Source of the DNA: Haplomitrium mnioides
Lineage: Eukaryota; Marchantiophyta; Haplomitriopsida; Calobryales
Direction: 5' to 3'
Assembly: GCA_049999725.1 (NCBI GenBank)
Contig: JBNGIS010016691.1
Location: forward strand, 1-26,169
Length of the DNA: 26,169 nt
Notes under the pieces: generated by a model
Databases searched by the model: none
What the model was told of the DNA's origin: nothing
Seen by the model: the letters and a program-made list of their open reading frames with translations, nothing else
Program-made: the position numbers and the translations under genes
In this document: positions 8,830-17,554 of the stretch, piece after piece
Layout of the letters: the number at the start of each line of letters is the position of its first letter
How positions within the stretch are numbered: position 1 is the first letter of the stretch

Positions 8830-10434
8830 GGAGGCATAGCATCGGAGAAACAGCCAAAGAAAATTGTGGATCTGCCCGCGAGATATGTCGGGTAGCCAAT
8901 CTACGGTGTTGATCTACAAACTTAGCGCTTTTCAGGCAATTCTTTTCGGATCTCTCTGTAGAAAGACCTCTCCGACCACTAACTTCGGGTCTACGCTCAA
9001 CTTACTACTTTGGAGCAATCGGATTGGCGACTGCTACGGGTTTGCTAATGTGGACCAGCTGCGAGGTAATCTCAGGTCGGAACTCTTTAAATGCGAGCAT
9101 TGTGGATCCGCGCAGGGCTCAGCACATTCCATCGTCAGCCTTCTCCGAAGTTTTCCTCCCCCGACCATAAGGACGTTGGATATGACTGTTAAAATCGGAA
9201 CTGGCTCTCAGCCGTATTGACAGGTGTCACCATTTCAAGAAGGCATTGCTAATAAGAAAAACGACCAAGTCCAGCGGGGAAGAAAGGAGCAATCTTGATC
9301 AAAAAACACTGAGGGGCGACCGCGCCTGCTACGGGGTATAGTTGGGATCACTGCGACGATCAAAGGGTTGATGTGCAAGCAGATCAGAGACGCGATAGCA
9401 ATCTCGAGACAAGGGAATCGCAATGAGGTAAAACAGGAGTGGGAATCCAAGGAGAAGCTACGTGAAGCAAGTGAACTCACGCTCGGGGCAAACCGGGGGT
9501 GGAGGTGGACTGGAGGGGCACTGAGAATCGATGGGTGAGGAGCTCTAGAGGCTCGGGCAATCCAGATGAACTCATCCCTGTAAGTGGACCAAAAGTAGAG
9601 GTGGATCAATACGTGAGTCTAGAAGGGATTCTGGCCAGTTGAGAAATCGGGAGAGGTTGCCAAGTGAGGAGCTTGGAGTCGTCTCTACATTCCTTGTGGG
9701 GAGCATCAACCCAGAGTGCTCGGTGTGCACCCTAGTGTAATCCTTCAAGTGGAGCTGAGAGAGAGGGGGGGCTGTGTTACTGCCCGCGCACTGCGGAGTA
9801 AGACCTGTCAAGGCTCGGGGTGGAGTGAGCTACTTGCAGTCGGGAAGACTAGCTTCCAGAGGTGGAAGTGAAAGAAATCCTCTTCCTAGCCTGAGGAAGT
9901 AAACTCTGGGCTTCTCGCAAGAGAAGTTAAAAAGACTATCTAGAGAGGGGTGTGTGGGTGGAAGTTGGTGTGAAGGTTGGAAGGCAGGACGTGATTCAGA
10001 TGGGAGGGATCTGTTGGTGAGATGAGGGCTAGAGGGCCTTCAAGGACTCTGTTTTGTTGCAGTACATTGTATAGATGTGTTTGTGCGTATGTTCATAGTT
10101 AAATTCACATGTTGCATTTTGTGTTCAAGAGACATTTTAGACTAGGACATATCATGACCAGTTGAGCAGACCTTGAGACAACCCTGGAAGGGGAGTCAAG
10201 TCCCTCAACACAGTCCAGCGACCATGGGGGTTGATGCTCTCTGATCCTGACCATGTTTTATAGTTTAGGCCTTAGTTCATATTAGACTAGCTAGGAATCG
10301 CATTTGCATAAGTTGTTGTGACAACCCTGGGAGGGGGAGTCCAGTCCTTTGTCATTGTTCATTGGTGCAGGTCATAACACCTTTCTGCCCCAAAGCATAC
10401 ACAAGGTGGTAGGGTCTTAGATTTGGACCCTTGG

Positions 10435-10440
10435 AATAAA
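10435..10440 (+). promoter_or_regulatory. Candidate polyadenylation signal of LTR copy 2
   Basis: AATAAA at the same place as 5226-5231 in the other LTR. Motif and conservation only. Confidence 0.35.
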
Positions 10441-10699
10441 TTGAAGGAATTACACGAGGATGCTAGGTGTGGTAAATGTGGACTTGGTGTTATGAATGTA
10501 TGACTACATTGTAAGCTGAAGAGAGTGAGTGGTGAACAACAGACTTGTAAGGAAGGAGAGGATCCTTAAGACCTCAAAGTGATAACTGGCAAGGGGCCAT
10601 CTCAGAAAAGAAATGGAACGCCCTGAATCTGTCCTCCCTTGCCTTTCAAGTGGCACCTGAAAAGGTTAAGGCCTGAAGCTAAGGAGTGACATGAATTTT

Positions 10700-10716
10700 T
10701 GGCGCTAGAAGGAGGG
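10700..10716 (+). other. Primer-binding site of a further, truncated array unit
   Basis: This is identical to 5491-5507 (TGGCGCTAGAAGGAGGG). Element sequence ends here: what follows is chromovirus integrase, not the gag leader seen after 5507. A third internal region therefore began here and was cut off. Confidence 0.8.
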
Positions 10717-11672
10717 CGAAGATTTATTTTGATACAGTCTTCCGATATCATGGAATGCCAAAGGTACTTAAATCTGATAGAGATCTACAATTTACTCGGA
10801 AGTTTTGGCAAGAGTTATTCACACTTTTGGGTACCAAACTATCTATGTCTATGGCGTATCATCCTCAAACAAATCGGCAAACCGAACGGGAAAATTGCAC
10901 TGTGGAGGATATGCTTCGAGTGTTTATCAAAGTTCATCATACATATTGGGACAGTTTTTTACCGACTGTGGAGTTTGCATACAACAACTCTAAACAAGCA
11001 AGTACTGGTTTTTCTCCTTTCTTTCTTAATTCTAGTCAACATCCTCTTGTTCCCGATGGTTTGCTTTCTCCTTCGTCTTTCAATGTTCCCAGTCTTTCTA
11101 CCTTTTTGTCTCGTTTATCTTCCTTGTTGCAAGATGCCAAAAACCATCTTGTTATTGCTCAAAATTGACAAAAATAGTTTGTCGATAAACATCGTCATGA
11201 TTGCTCTTATGTTTTAGGTGACCAAGTTATGCTATCCACTTATAATCTTCCATTGTCTTTAGATACTCAAGTCCATAAGTTATCTCCTACTTGGATTGGT
11301 CCTTTATCTATTTCTAAGGTTATTTCTCATGTTGCTTATAAACTTGATCTTCCTCTTCATATGAAGATTCATCCTGTGTTCCATGTGTCTAAACTTAAGC
11401 CTTTTGTTCCTAGTCCATTTTTTTTTCCAAATCGTGTTCAACTTCCTCCTCTGGGCATTGTTTTTGATGATCATGAAGAATTTAAAGTAGACCGTATTTT
11501 GGCGAAAAGAGTAATCAAATGTGGGAGGCATCCATAAGTTCAATACAAGGTTTTGTAGAAAGGCTATCTTCTTCATGATACTACTTGGGAACCTTCTTCA
11601 AATCTTGAGAATGCTCAAGAAGCTATTAACATTTTTGAAAGTTGCAGCAATGACGAAGACGTCATCGATTAG
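10716..11672 (+). pseudogene. Chromovirus integrase core and chromodomain, 5'-truncated, broken
   Basis: A single frame from GCG 10716 to the TAG at 11670 encodes the C-terminal part of a Ty3/gypsy integrase. The core shows FRYHGMPK, the second catalytic Asp in KSDRD, the catalytic Glu in RQTERE, and AYNNSKQASTGFSPFFL. Next come the GDQVML segment, KLSPTWIGPLSI and HPVFHVSKLKPF. A chromodomain at the C-terminus has VDRILAKRV, KGYLLHDTTWEP and NLENAQEAI. Stops at 11166, 11175, 11535 and 11556 interrupt it, the last replacing the Trp usual before KGY. There is no frameshift. Gag, protease, reverse transcriptase, RNase H, the HHCC finger and the first catalytic Asp are missing. The chromodomain identifies a chromovirus, and the minus-strand copy at 17555-19125 is the same family. 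Confidence 0.9.
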
Positions 11673-11685
11673 ATGACGGGGATTT
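11673..11685 (+). other. Polypurine-tract region of chromovirus copy
   Basis: ATGACGGGGATTT lies between the integrase stop and the LTR start. GACGGGGAT just before TGT is typical of plant chromoviruses. The minus-strand copy has ATGGCAGGGATTA at the same place. Confidence 0.65.
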
Positions 11686-12119
11686 TGTAATAGTACAAGC
11701 ATAAGGTTGTGCTATTTAGAAGAAAATATAGAGGAGTGAAGGAAGTGGTAGTGAGTTACTTTTAGGGTTAAGATTGGATTACTTGCTTTTGAAGTCACTT
11801 TTAGTAGAGGGTCACTTAAAGGTTACTTGCATTTGAAGTCTTTTTTGGTAGAGAGTCACATTTAGGGCTGAAATGAGAAGTAACTTGTAAGTGAAGAAAG
11901 AGGGATGACACCCTATTCTCTTGTATAAATAGAAGGGCTTGTTAGCCCCACTCCTCATTCTAGAGTTACTCTTGAATCATTTGGGTTCTTTGGTTGCTTG
12001 GCTTTTGCTTGCACTTTTGGTCTTAGCTTGAACTTTGAGTTGTTTTTGGTTGAAGAACTCTACTAGAGTTCACCATGAGTTCTTACTCATTTGGATTTGG
12101 TCTTTGAGATTCTTTTACA
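11686..12119 (+). mobile_element. Chromovirus 3' LTR, 434 bp
   Basis: The LTR opens TGTAATAGTACAAGC and ends GATTCTTTTACA. It aligns end to end with the 439-bp LTR at 17103-17541 (opposite strand). A TATA box, TATAAATA, is at 11924-11931, followed by a leader with TCATTCTAGAGTTAC. It sits in the normal 3' position after integrase and polypurine tract. Confidence 0.88.
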
Positions 12120-12537
12120 TGAAGAAAGAGAGATGACATTTTTTTCTAGGGAAGCGCTATTCTGCCCCCACCTTGCCCCCTCTGATTGACTCTTAATAAT
12201 ATAATGGCCTCTGATTGGCTGCACCTCGCCATTTTACTGATTGTAGGGTTTCGCGATGAAAGTCTGGTACAGCCATTCATAAGCCAGTATTTTATCATAA
12301 TTTTATTTAGGAGTGCAAAATGGAGGCAAAATAGCGAAAAGTGGAGGCAGAATAGCGTTTCCATTTTTCTATTGTATAAATAAAAAAGTTTAATTACTCC
12401 ACCTCTCATTCTAGAGTTATTTCCAAAATCACTTGGATTCTTTGGTTGGTTGATTTATTGGTATTTGGTTTAATAACTCTTATTCAAATTCTTTATAAGT
12501 TATTACTTATTGGATTTGGTCTTTGAATTATTTTACA
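12120..12537 (+). mobile_element. Partial second chromovirus LTR (3' half), split by a MITE
   Basis: Directly after the full LTR, TGAAGAAAGAG restarts LTR sequence matching from about 11892. It is interrupted at 12149-12362 by the MITE and resumes with TATAAATA (12375-12382) and TCATTCTAGAGTTAT, ending GAATTATTTTACA at 12537. It is more diverged than the full LTRs and lacks the first ~200 bp of an LTR. Either a related LTR stood here and was joined to the first by recombination, or it is a remnant of an older insertion. Confidence 0.75.
12149..12362. mobile_element. MITE, ~214 bp, with terminal inverted repeats
   Basis: The left end GGAAGCGCTATTCTGCC(C)CCAC and the reverse complement of the right end, GGAAACGCTATTCTGCC(T)CCAC, match at 20 of 22 bases. 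The flanks carry ATTTTTTTCTA on the left and ATTTTTCTA on the right, a 9-bp target duplication apart from the length of the T run. No coding capacity. A 9-bp duplication is typical of Mutator-like elements, and hAT elements (8 bp) are the alternative. The host LTR sequence continues cleanly on both sides. Confidence 0.85.
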
Positions 12538-12840
12538 TGGAATTTTTGAATTTATTATTTTTATTTGATTATAGAATAATTGAACTTATTATTTTTATTT
12601 GATTATAGAATAATTGAACTTATTACTTCATTTGAATTGGTTATGGATAATTGATATTATTACTTTCATTTGAATGGGTTGAAGGGTAAGTGAACTTATT
12701 ACTTTCATTAGAATTGGTTGTAGGGTAACTGAATTTATTATAGTAACCGGTTGTAAGGAAATTGAAATTGTTACTTTCACTTGGAATTTGTTGTATAGGG
12801 TAATTGACTTTTATTACTTAGGTTTGAATGAAAGTAATGA
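12538..12840 (+). repeat. AT-rich ~38-bp degenerate tandem repeat
   Basis: About eight units follow the pattern (A)ATTGAACTTATTACTTTC, ATTTGAATTGG, TTATAGGGTA. Lengths drift from 32 to 43 bp. Two neighbouring units (about 12556-12620) are nearly identical and the rest are diverged. It begins at the end of the partial LTR. Confidence 0.7.
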
Positions 12841-13309
12841 GCTCAGCTACCCTACATAACATACTTGTCCACCAATTGTTCATAACCAATATCTCTAAAT
12901 ACATATTCAATTTGTGGCCCAAAATACTCGAAGCAAAGCCATTCTTGTATGTAGTTAATCCAGTCTTGGGTCTAAGCCAAAACTCCAGGGAAGTCTGAAA
13001 TCACAAGTCATGATGTTCGTCCAGAGTTGCTGATTGATTTTCAAGACTTGCACAAATGCTTGTCACATGATGCAGAGAACTTCGAAGAGCGTCAGATGAT
13101 TCAGAGAACTTCGAAGAGCCATCAGATGATGCAGAGAACTACAAGGGGACTTGGCCAGATCAGTCGGCATGTCAATGTACTGCATCAAGTTTGTGCTGAG
13201 CACAGAATTTGTAAACAAGCTTCAGTGTAGCATTTTGCAATGCACTCCTCTAAATTTCTATAGATCTTTCAAATTAGTTAGTCAAAGAAGGTTCTATGTT
13301 CAGCCTCCG
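12841..13309. other. Region downstream of the phosphatase gene; probable 3' UTR and flank
   Basis: No reading frame with recognisable homology. It contains a short three-unit repeat (13066-13147). The part adjoining 13310 should hold the 3' untranslated region of the minus-strand gene, but no AATAAA was found on that strand close to the stop. Confidence 0.5.
13066..13147 (+). repeat. Three-unit ~28-bp tandem repeat
   Basis: The units start CATGATG, CAGATGATT and CAGATGATG, and each contains CAGAGAACT. The first two share CAGAGAACTTCGAAGAGC exactly. It lies ~165-245 bp beyond the stop codon of the phosphatase gene. Confidence 0.75.
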
Positions 13310-14406
13310 TCAAGCATCACTGAACCTCCAATTCCGAACACAAGCCAAGAAAAAAATGGTACTAGATAGTAGGAAAGCAATGTAAAGACTATAATTTACA
13401 ACCGGATAAGTAAACACGTAATGCTTGACAAGTACATGCCAAAGCCATAGGAAGAGTACGGCTGTGGCACTGCCCACACTAAAACCGACGATGGATTGAG
13501 TAGGGGTATGTAATCCCACTGCGATTCGAAGCCATGCCTGCGTTCCCACCAGTAAAGGGGTTCAGATTTTTTCCACAAAATCTTCAGATCTTCAAGTTAA
13601 TTTCTTCAGCAATGATCAAGATTCTGACCATATAAATTGAGAGTAAGACGATCAAAGAAGCTGTGGCAATGCTCCATAGTTGTACACCATTCGTCTCGAT
13701 TACTGAGTTCATTACACTTCAGATGTTAGTTGAATCAAGGATCTCCGAAAGGACGTAAAGTTAATGAAATGTTTGCACCAGGAAGGGTAACTGTATTGCT
13801 GGTCCAGATGAACGCACATCCTAAAGCTGCGTATACGCCAAGGTATCCGACAGACTGCCCGTGAGATGATGGCATGCCTGGATCAACTTTCACATTCGAG
13901 GCAGAACCTGGGCGTGGTTGGTTGATGATCGCCTTCAGCAATTTCGAATTAGCTCCATTCAAACTGGATCCCACCAAAGCCCATACCACATACTCATCGT
14001 GCCTTATAGAAAGCAGAATTAGTCCCAATCCTACCACAATCCATTTCGTCTGCAAAATTACAATCACAGTTTGATCAATGTGACAATCCAAAACTGCTCA
14101 TTTCTGGTGTCATAACTTCCACACAATATTGGCCTAAACCCTAAACCCCTCTATTCCTCTTGTTTTTACTTCACACACAATCGACCTCTCCTTTGTGTGC
14201 CACGCGAGAGCAAAAGCCCCATAATAACTTTACACAAGCGACCCCTGCCATACAGAGAAGCAAACCCCTCGTTTCTCTGTCATAACTGTTCCATACCGTA
14301 GACTTTTCTCATTTCATCTGCCAGAGAATTGAATTTTAAGCTTGAAGGAAACAGGAACTGCCCACCGACGTTCGGGCAGACATCTCATTTCCATCTCATC
14401 TGCCAT

Positions 14407-14439
<33 letters not shown>

Positions 14440-14759
14440 TGTGTGAGAGGCACCGTTTTGTTCATAAATTTGTTGACCCGTGCGCCGAGTGATAGATCTT
14501 CCATTCGGTGAACTTCGCCATCCATTACCGACTCCTCTTGGAATTCGCCACGAAATACTTCTTGCAAAACTTTGTCCATTGCTTTGGGTCTAAATGTCCT
14601 GTTCATAGTTGTCGATTTAGGCTGCAACGATTGCATGCTTTCGTCATTTCTACACCATAGCGTACTAAAATTGTGTCCCTTCAAATCCCTAAGCCCCTTG
14701 TGCAGCACACAGGTGGAAGGAGTGCGATGTAGAAAGTGCACCCTAAGAGCAGCTGCCAT
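13310..14759 (-). CDS. LPPE: Lipid phosphate phosphatase epsilon-like (PAP2 family), plastid, four coding exons
   Basis: Exons, in coding order: 14759-14454, 14049-13818, 13702-13629 and 13537-13310 (TGA). All three introns are GT-AG (404, 115 and 91 bp), and the joined frame gives 279 residues, the usual size for this family. The 74-nt third exon restores the helix leading into the last catalytic motif. The start ATG is the first of a frame with a Ser/Arg/Leu-rich, acid-poor leader, a likely chloroplast transit peptide. Motifs: KAIINQPRP (KX6RP), MPSSHGQS (PSxH), and LRIAVGLHTPTQ (RX5H, with Gln where other PAP2 enzymes have Asp, as in LPP-epsilon relatives). Five or six membrane helices are visible. 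Known role of the family: dephosphorylating phosphatidic acid to diacylglycerol in the plastid envelope for galactolipid synthesis. The coding sequence is intact. Confidence 0.9.
14136..14149 (+). promoter_or_regulatory. Telo-box-like motif in intron 1
   Basis: AAACCCTAAACCCC, just over one and a half plant telomere units, lies inside the first intron of the phosphatase gene. Telo-boxes (AAACCCTA) are known regulatory sites in plant promoters and first introns. A chance occurrence is possible. Confidence 0.4.
14408..14445 (+). repeat. (AG)15(TG)4 microsatellite in intron 1
   Basis: A perfect dinucleotide run on the plus strand. On the gene strand it reads as (CA) then (CT) and begins eight bases from the intron 1 donor GT (14453-14452). 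Likely polymorphic in length. Confidence 0.95.
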
Positions 14760-15383
14760 GGAAATTCCACCTTACGCAGCGCACTTGAGACTAGACTGAT
14801 CATCAACTCATCACCAGCATCGCAAATTTATTCTCGACTCTCTTCCCAAGCACACGCAGATTTCGTCCATGCCGGTAACGCCAGCGCTTCTCTTTCGAAC
14901 TGTGCCACTCGATTTACACCTTTTGTCGTATTTTTCCTGAGCACATGTCTGGACATGATGAACATGGTGTCCAGACCAAATCAGACCAAATCCCCAAACT
15001 GTGGACAGGAAGGAAGTGGTGGGAATCATGCAATATTTTAAGATTGTCACTTTGTGAAGGAAATATGCTACTTTTCTTCCTCCAATATTCTACTTCTCTT
15101 CATCACTTACCAAACTAGCCTACCATAGTTTCTTAGGTGGAAACTTAAACTATATCTAGTATAAAGCAAGAAGAGTATAAAGCAAGAAGATTTCCTTGCT
15201 ATCCAATTCATCAAAGTCTTGGGAAATTTGCCAGTCGAAATTTTTTTTGACAAACATTGATCCCTACTTAATTCCATAACAAGCTTCGAATGATAAAGAC
15301 ACAATTCTATATCTTATAATTGTTGACAATTTAGGCATGCAATGCTTGAGTAGTTTACATGTAATATAGTATACGTTAAGGGA
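14760..15383. other. Upstream region of the phosphatase gene
   Basis: This should hold the 5' untranslated region and promoter of the minus-strand gene. The first ~200 bp are GC-balanced and then AT-rich. On the gene strand a weak AATAAATTT element lies about 60-70 bp above the ATG. No convincing TATA box or second gene is seen. A 16-bp sequence, AGTATAAAGCAAGAAG, is tandemly repeated twice exactly (15158-15173 and 15174-15189). Confidence 0.45.
15158..15189 (+). repeat. Exact two-unit 16-bp tandem repeat
   Basis: AGTATAAAGCAAGAAG occurs twice back to back. It lies ~400 bp upstream of the phosphatase start codon. Confidence 0.9.
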
Positions 15384-16100
15384 AGTGAATCGCTAGCGGG
15401 CCATAGTAAATAGTTCATGAGCTCATACCTCTATTTATTACTTAAATTGATTCAATTCTTGAAGTACCGGTAGTGTCATCATAGTGGACCATTGAGATGT
15501 GCATTGACATGCTCGAATTGAGATGGTGGTTTGCGCGTTGATCTAGAGGGCCTTCTGTGAGTTTGAATGTGTTTAGGTTCTTGGTTCTCGACGACTGTAG
15601 CCTTCATTACCCTCTCGAGTAGCATGCACTTGTGGTGAGCAGAAGTGTCATCGTACTCGTTCGCAATACGCTTCAACGTACCTTCAATGGTCATTGGTGG
15701 TGTTGTCGCTGCTGGTGCTGCTGCTATTTCTCTTGGCAGTTGATGATTGTAATGTAACTTTCATTCAATGTATGGGCGTCCAAAGCTGCGCGCCCTGCTT
15801 CCAAAGAGGCAAATGACACGATGGGTGGCAGAAGGAGGGTGCTTATGTTGAAATTAGAAGAGATAAAGGTTGCAAAGATTGTGGCTTGATGCGTATCAAG
15901 TATAGAAGTGTGGAAGTAAGTGTGGGTATGGAAGTGAAGAGTGAAATTGGGGAAATTGGTTGGAGTTGCGGATGTACACTTCTTCTTTTTTGCTTTGACC
16001 AATCAGAAGCCTGTATTTTGTATTAATTGAATCAATTTAAATATCAAATAAGAGGTTTGGGCTCGTTAACGGTTTACTATGGGTTTGTTAATGATTCTCT
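15384..16100. mobile_element. Inverted-repeat element (~717 bp) with cargo, possibly Mutator-like
   Basis: The left arm (15384-15457) and right arm (16025-16100) are inverted copies, with small indels. Left reversed reads AATTGAATCAATTTAAGTAA, then GAGGTATGAGCTC and TTTACTATGG. Right reads AATTGAATCAATTTAAATAT, then GAGGTTTGGGCTC and TTTACTATGG. Weak similarity may extend outward (GTATACTA on both sides). The arms enclose ~567 bp that is less AT-rich than the surroundings and has short minus-strand frames. No target duplication was identified. Long inverted arms with foreign cargo suggest a Pack-MULE or fold-back element, but this is inference. Confidence 0.6.
15479..15694 (-). pseudogene. 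Unidentified coding-like fragment inside the inverted-repeat element
   Basis: A 71-codon frame begins MTIEGTLKRIANEYDD and runs through ERVMKATVVEN and RRPSRSTRKPPSQF before stopping near the left arm. It is open ~19 codons upstream, through an Ala/Pro/Thr stretch (IAAAPAATTPP) from GCT-rich DNA. The charged, basic composition looks protein-like and the family is not recognised. A second frame (16002-15724) is in another register and shows no domain. This may be a captured gene fragment or chance. Confidence 0.25.
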
Positions 16101-16700
16101 AAGTGAAATGTCAGTATACTAATTATTGAGAAAGAAATTGCATTGTGAAGAACGTCTCTTATTTGATAAAACTCAAATATCATTGAACAAACTCACAATT
16201 TATAACTAAGAAATGTAACTATCTACACAGATAGACTACTAGAAGTCTCGTTATAATGGCAACATTCTGTGCATGCAATATCTCATGCAATAAAGTTGAG
16301 TATGTATTTACGAAGACATATATATTTACCTATGATTGCTCATTTTCCTCTATCTTGTTTGACTTTCCTATTATTACTCATTCCAAAATGCATGATCAAT
16401 TAGCTTACACCAAACTATAGACAATCTTGCATACATAAAACACTCTAAAAAGGAATTGTACAATTCTATTGAACAGTTTTCTCATGTTCACATTACATTT
16501 GCCAAATCTCATCCATCATAAGATTCTTGTTCATTCAAAAATACCTCCAAAGTAAAGTATTATTATAGTAATAAAAGCTATGCATCTTTACCAAACTTAT
16601 ACAATTTAAAGAGATTGTTAAGTATCCAATAAGAAAGTAAGCTTAAAGAGTATTGAGGTTCAAATTAAGTATTTGAGAGACTATATATGTATAATAATGT
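16101..16700. other. AT-rich intergenic stretch
   Basis: Nothing recognisable: no reading frame with homology, no repeat structure beyond general AT-richness. Confidence 0.5.
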
Positions 16701-16812
16701 GTGCATACACATCACTTATACAATTTACATTGTCTACATACATTCCACAACAAGCATAAGCATACAACATACAAACAATATAGAATGGAAGACACTTGAG
16801 TCTCATACTCAT
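16700..16812 (+). repeat. Local repeat, uninterrupted copy A
   Basis: ACATCACTTATACAATTTAC, then CTACATACATTCC, then CATACAACATACAAACAA and GAGTCTCATAC. The same order of blocks occurs in copy B, where it is interrupted by the chromovirus (17062-17102 joined to 19298-19368). Copy A shows CATAC once (16737-16741), so it serves as a related empty site. Confidence 0.7.
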
Positions 16813-17061
16813 ACATGCATAATCTTTCTTGAGCTACTATCAAGAATGAAATTACACCACTTTCTTGATATCCAAACCAACACATTTTGTGCCCTTAAGG
16901 AATCATCAAGAGCTTCAAACTCAAAATCTCTCTTCAAGTTTATGCAACATCAAAAGGTCGCCTATCGATGGAATACATGACACATATTTAACTACTTATA
17001 TAAAACTCTAAAACCCTAAAACTTAAAATCTTGAAAATTGAAATGATGTGATAGTTGTCGT

Positions 17062-17102
17062 GCACATAAACATCACTTATACAACTTACATTGCATGCAT
17101 AC
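17062..17102 (+). repeat. Local repeat copy B, left half
   Basis: ACATCACTTATACAACTTAC, then ATTGCATGCATAC. This is the left flank of the minus-strand chromovirus and matches 16700-16741. It ends with CATAC, the left target duplication. Confidence 0.65.
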
Positions 17103-17541
17103 TGTAAAAGAACTCAAAGAGAACTCAAAAACCAACTTCCAAATAAGTAATACTTCAAGACAACTCTAAAAGAGTTACACAACTCAAAGCCAATAAGCAA
17201 ACCAAAGCCAAGAATACTAGCCAAAGCCAAGCAACCAAAGAACCTAAGTGATTCGAGAGGAACTCCAAAATGAGAAGTGGGGCTAAGAAGCCCTTCTATT
17301 TATACAAAAGAAGAGGTTGTCATCCCTCTTTCTTCTCTTACAAGTCACTTCTCATTTCAGCCATAAAGTTGACTCTCTACCAAAAGTGACTTCGAATGCA
17401 AGTAACCTAAAAGTGACTCTCCACCAAAAGTGACTTCAAAAGCAAGTAATCTAATCTTACCCTAAAAGTAACTCACTACCACTTCCTTCACTCCTCTCTA
17501 TTTTCTTATAAATAGTACAACCTTATGCTTGTACTATTACA
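17103..17541 (-). repeat. Chromovirus 3' LTR, 439 bp (minus strand)
   Basis: Read on the minus strand it runs from TGTAATAGTACAAGC to GAGTTCTTTTACA and matches 11686-12119 along its length. The TATA box TATAAATA is at 17304-17297. Both LTRs share long segments such as the TCACTTTTGG/AGTTAC-type blocks. Confidence 0.85.
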
Positions 17542-17554
17542 TAATCCCTGCCAT

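Larger units (their letters stand above)
7336..10691 (+). mobile_element. Giant LTR, array copy 2
   Basis: This 3.36-kb LTR opens TGTCA and closes TGACA, followed eight bases later by the primer-binding site. It aligns with 1063-5482 throughout, apart from the ~1.1-kb insertion in copy 1 and ~74 bp at about 10077-10150 that copy 1 lacks. Differences elsewhere are mostly C/T and G/A exchanges, as expected of old, methylated repeats. It holds minisatellites at 8151-8370 and 8715-8829 and an AATAAA at 10435. Its short open frames do not match frames in the other LTR. Confidence 0.82.

Noticed and set aside
10699-11217. 172-codon plus-strand frame at the chromovirus junction
   Set aside because: It is the wrong-register shadow of the integrase frame: the neighbouring frame has the catalytic motifs, this one is Leu/Phe-rich nonsense.
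12186-12383. 65-codon frame inside the MITE
   Set aside because: Spans the element and its flank; MITEs are non-coding and no homology is seen.
12538-12840. Possible CRISPR-like array
   Set aside because: Units are contiguous with drift in every part and no unique spacers; a degenerate tandem repeat in a plant genome.
13874-14074. 66-codon plus-strand frame antisense to the phosphatase gene
   Set aside because: It lies opposite exon 2, which has the conserved KX6RP and PSxH motifs; antisense shadow.
14736-15041. 101-codon plus-strand frame starting over the phosphatase start codon
   Set aside because: Overlaps the gene start on the other strand and its 5' region, no domain, Ser-rich composition as expected by chance.
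17009-17030. Possible interstitial telomere repeat (AAACCCTAAAAC)
   Set aside because: Only one imperfect unit in AT-rich DNA; not a telomeric array.
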